A program made the position numbers and the translations under genes. The notes below the pieces were generated by a model. That model was not told where the DNA came from and did no database searches. It worked only from the letters and a program-made list of their open reading frames with translations. Of a stretch of DNA of 64,000 nt, positions 61,725 through 64,000 are shown in pieces. This stretch comes from Prevotellaceae bacterium UBA1720 (GTDB lineage Bacteria; Bacteroidota; Bacteroidia; Bacteroidales; Bacteroidaceae): the NCBI GenBank assembly GCA_002317475.1, contig DCIS01000122.1:1-64000 (forward strand). The letters are read 5' to 3'. How positions within the stretch are numbered: the first letter of the stretch is position 1; each line of letters opens with the position of its first letter.

Positions 61725-61732
61725 TAATTTTG
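61725..61732 (+). promoter_or_regulatory. -7 box for the AspT-type transporter gene
   Basis: TAATTTTG, 80 bases before ATG 61813. Only a weak -33. It rules out the far upstream in-frame start at 61531. Confidence 0.45.
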
Positions 61733-61812
61733 TGCAACAATTGTGCGCTACCATCCCCACACGGATACAGCCCAACAAAAAAAAGAGAAACAATCATACA
61801 AACATATTCTAT

Positions 61813-63525
61813 ATGGAATGGCTTAAGACTTTATTCACAGACACAGACGGGGTAGGACACATCGTGCTGCTCTATGCCCTTGTCATTGCTGTAGGTATTT
61901 TCCTGGGGCGCCTGAAGATTGGCGGCAAGAAGAACGGCATAGCCCTGGGTGTAACCTTCGTGCTGTTTGCCGGCATCGTAGCCGGACATTTCGGCTTCAC
62001 AGGCACAACCAACGTGCTTACCTTTATACAGGATTTCGGATTGATCCTATTCGTATACTGTATCGGCCTACAAGTAGGTCCTGGTTTCGTAAGCAGTTTC
62101 AAGGAGGGTGGCATCAAGATGAATATGATCGCCATTGGTATCGTAACCTTGAACGTAATCTTCTGTATCAGCCTTTATTTCCTTATATTTTATAAGGGAG
62201 GAAGCATTACTGGCGAGAACAGCAGCAATCTGGCCATGATGGTGGGTGTGCTTTGTGGTGCCATCACCAATACACCTGGTCTGGGTGCTGCCAACGAGGC
62301 TTGTAACACCATTTTCGGTGACGCAGCTCCCACCATTGCCAACGGCTATGCTTGTGCCTATCCCCTTGGCGTTGTGGGCATTATCCTTGCAACTATTGCT
62401 ATCCGTTACATCACCGGTACTTCGCTGAAGAAGGAGCAGGAAGCCATAGAGCAGGAAAAAGCAGCCAACCCTCATGCTACACCTCATCGTATGACCGTGG
62501 CAGCACGTAATCCTTACCTTTTAGGCAAGAGCATCCTGCAAGTACGTCAGTTCCTGGGTCGTGACTTTGTATGTAGCCGTATTTTACAGAACGGCCATGT
62601 CAGCATCCCCAACCGTGACACGGTTCTCGGCGAGGGAGACGAGATGTACATCACCTGCGCTGAGGCTGACGCTGAGGCCATCAAGGCCTTTATCGGCCCC
62701 GAGGAACAGGTGGAATGGGAGGAACAGGATGTGCCCATGGTTAGCAAGCACGTCTTAGTGACACAGCCCGCGGTAAATGGAAAGACACTGGGCGAGTTAC
62801 ACTTCAGCAGCGTATATGGTGTGAATGTGACCCGTATCCGTCGTGGAGATTTGAACCTCTTTGCAGAAAGCAACCTTCGTCTGCAGATTGGTGACCGTCT
62901 CGTAGTCGTTGGACCTGAGGATGCTGTTGATCGCATAGCAGCCAAGATGGGCAACAGTGTAAAGAAACTCGATCACCCCAACCTGGCAGCCATCTTCATT
63001 GGTGTGTTTGTAGGTATCATCTTCGGTGCAATACCTATTGCTCTGCCAGGTGTTCCTACTCCTGTCAAATTGGGTTTGGCAGGTGGACCTCTGTGTATCG
63101 CCATTGCTATTGGTGCATACGGATACAAGTTCAAGATCAACGCTTACACCACCACCAGTGCCAACCTCATGCTACGTGAGATGGGTCTGGCTCTCTTCCT
63201 GGCCAGCGTGGGTATCAAGGCTGGTGCCAACTTCGTCAATACGGTAGTCGAGGGTGATGGACTGACCTACGTATGGTGTGGTTTCATCATCACCGTACTT
63301 CCTATCCTCATCATGGGATTCATTGCCAAGAAATTCCTCAAACTGAACTACTGCACCCTGATGGGCCTCATCGCGGGTTCTACTACCGACCCACCTGCAC
63401 TGGCCTTTGCTAACCAAACCGCTGGTAATGAAGCACCTGCAGTAGGCTATTCGACGGTATACCCCTTGAGCATGTTCCTACGTATCCTCACAGCACAACT
63501 CATCATCCTACTGCTCTGCTCATAA
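61813..63525 (+). CDS. AspT/YidE-family putative transporter with two TrkA-C domains
   Basis: 570 residues from ATG 61813 ([13 protein letters not shown]). Two membrane halves of five to six helices each, both with the AspT-YidE-YbjL duplication motif ([16 protein letters not shown] at about 77-92; [17 protein letters not shown] at about 456-472; and GLGAANEA / [10 protein letters not shown]). Between them are two RCK/TrkA-C domains (about 235-390: [34 protein letters not shown]). Relatives are the aspartate-alanine exchanger and uncharacterised anion exporters. Followed by a TTAG element and dgt. Confidence 0.85.
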   Translation: MEWLKTLFTDTDGVGHIVLLYALVIAVGIFLGRLKIGGKKNGIALGVTFVLFAGIVAGHFGFTGTTNVLTFIQDFGLILFVYCIGLQVGPGFVSSFKEGGIKMNMIAIGIVTLNVIFCISLYFLIFYKGGSITGENSSNLAMMVGVLCGAITNTPGLGAANEACNTIFGDAAPTIANGYACAYPLGVVGIILATIAIRYITGTSLKKEQEAIEQEKAANPHATPHRMTVAARNPYLLGKSILQVRQFLGRDFVCSRILQNGHVSIPNRDTVLGEGDEMYITCAEADAEAIKAFIGPEEQVEWEEQDVPMVSKHVLVTQPAVNGKTLGELHFSSVYGVNVTRIRRGDLNLFAESNLRLQIGDRLVVVGPEDAVDRIAAKMGNSVKKLDHPNLAAIFIGVFVGIIFGAIPIALPGVPTPVKLGLAGGPLCIAIAIGAYGYKFKINAYTTTSANLMLREMGLALFLASVGIKAGANFVNTVVEGDGLTYVWCGFIITVLPILIMGFIAKKFLKLNYCTLMGLIAGSTTDPPALAFANQTAGNEAPAVGYSTVYPLSMFLRILTAQLIILLLCS

Positions 63526-63535
63526 GAGGAGGAAG

Positions 63536-63556
63536 CTAACTAACTAACTAACAAAT
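63536..63556 (-). repeat. Partial TTAG element
   Basis: CTAACTAACTAACTAACAAAT: four CTAA units without the CCTAACC end, between the transporter stop and the dgt start. Confidence 0.75.
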
Positions 63557-63584
63557 CCTGTATTTTGTAGATAAAGAAACGTAC

Positions 63585-64000
63585 ATGAACTGGGAGCAAC
63601 TACTTTCCACACAACGACTGGGTATGGAAAACCAGCCAACAAGGGCTGATGACCGCACTGAATTTCAGCGTGATTATGACCGTCTGATCTTCTCCGCACC
63701 ATTCCGTCGTCTTCAGAACAAAACACAGGTATTTCCTCTTCCTGGAAGCATCTTTGTGCACAACCGACTGACACATTCGCTGGAGGTAAGTAGTGTGGGC
63801 CGTTCGTTGGGCAACGATGTTAGCAGAATTCTCTTGCAGAAACACCCCTGGCTCTACAATACCCACCTCACAGAACTGGGCAGCATCGTGTCAGCAGCCT
63901 GTCTGGCTCATGACATGGGTAATCCTCCCTTTGGGCATAGTGGAGAACGGGCTATTGGTACATACTTCTCGGAAGGTGCAGGTCAGTGGCTCAAGGACTA
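63585..64000 (+). CDS. dgt: dGTP triphosphohydrolase, 5' part (cut by the window edge)
   Basis: The first 138 codons from ATG 63585, still open at position 64000. MNWEQLLSTQRLG, DRTEFQRDYDRLIFSAPFRRLQNKTQVFPLPG and the HD-domain motifs HNRLTHSLEVSSVGRSLG (His) and AACLAHDMGNPPFGHSGE (His-Asp) identify the deoxyguanosinetriphosphate triphosphohydrolase family, which cuts dGTP to deoxyguanosine and triphosphate. The family usually has 440-500 residues, so roughly 70 per cent lies outside the window. Confidence 0.93.
   Translation, partial: MNWEQLLSTQRLGMENQPTRADDRTEFQRDYDRLIFSAPFRRLQNKTQVFPLPGSIFVHNRLTHSLEVSSVGRSLGNDVSRILLQKHPWLYNTHLTELGSIVSAACLAHDMGNPPFGHSGERAIGTYFSEGAGQWLKD

Overview
The window looks like a chromosomal segment of a Bacteroidales bacterium, most likely in or near the Prevotellaceae. 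Evidence: many genes are preceded by the Bacteroidetes promoter pattern TTTG - about 20 bases - TAnnTTTG. Two type IX secretion components (PorQ and a PorE-type OmpA lipoprotein) are present. So are a TonB/ExbB/ExbD energising system, DUF1573 and DUF4837 proteins, a split methylmalonyl-CoA mutase with MeaB, and a VirE_N/DUF3987 protein of Bacteroidales type. I see no phage, CRISPR array, transposase or rRNA operon. One tRNA gene (Ser, GGA) is present.

Layout. 1-5.3 kb: CPBP membrane protease, HI0933-type flavoprotein, Fe-S cysteine desulfidase/serine dehydratase-like enzyme and an RluA-type pseudouridine synthase. 5.3-8.7 kb (minus): a tight lrp-folA-FKBP-trmO-comEC run. 8.9-11.4 kb (minus): exbB, small membrane protein, exbD, exbD, closed by a terminator; then tRNA-Ser. 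11.7-14.4 kb (minus): tatD, polyprenyl synthase, tonB. 14.6-17.2 kb (plus): porQ-cmk-ispH, whose 3' end overlaps meaB on the other strand. 17.1-26.4 kb (minus): meaB, DUF1573, DUF4837, a giant alpha-2-macroglobulin. 26.7-34.7 kb (plus): BNR_4 protein, topB, porE-like, thyA, RsmF-like methyltransferase. 34.9-39.4 kb (minus): carB, rsmA. 39.5-42 kb (plus): flippase-like protein, pepD. 42.3-46.8 kb (minus): an ECF sigma/anti-sigma/secreted-protein operon and two small lipoproteins. 47.2-51.1 kb (plus): two unknown genes and a VirE_N/DUF3987 ATPase with an iteron-like array in front. 51.3-53.6 kb (minus): ABC ATPase/membrane protein/GntR. 53.9-56.5 kb: GH51 arabinofuranosidase. 56.7-61.5 kb (minus): small lipoprotein, then mutA-mutB. 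61.8-64 kb (plus): AspT-type transporter and the 5' part of dgt.

The most unusual content is between the genes. At least four unrelated short-repeat families recur: (1) arrays of 10-bp CCTAGG units at four sites, each lying between a stop codon and a terminator hairpin; (2) arrays of 11-bp units ending in CGTA at three sites, all with the same two-part design and one 10-bp unit at the junction; (3) a roughly 23-bp TTAGTTAGTTAGGTTAG element in about 14 copies, partly as inverted pairs; (4) a 27-bp palindrome centred on GGGGTCAGACCCC, one copy of which lies in frame inside the RsmF-like gene. Two further arrays look like protein-binding sites: five AGGTAC repeats at about 21-bp spacing just upstream of the DUF3987 promoter, and four TTCACAAA boxes upstream of the alpha-2-macroglobulin promoter.

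Functional links: TonB plus ExbB/ExbD would energise outer-membrane uptake; PorQ and PorE serve type IX secretion; MutA/MutB/MeaB belong to propionate/succinate metabolism; FolA and ThyA connect folate to dTMP synthesis; GH51 and the BNR_4 protein point to plant-polysaccharide use. All assignments come from reading the translations; no database search was run.
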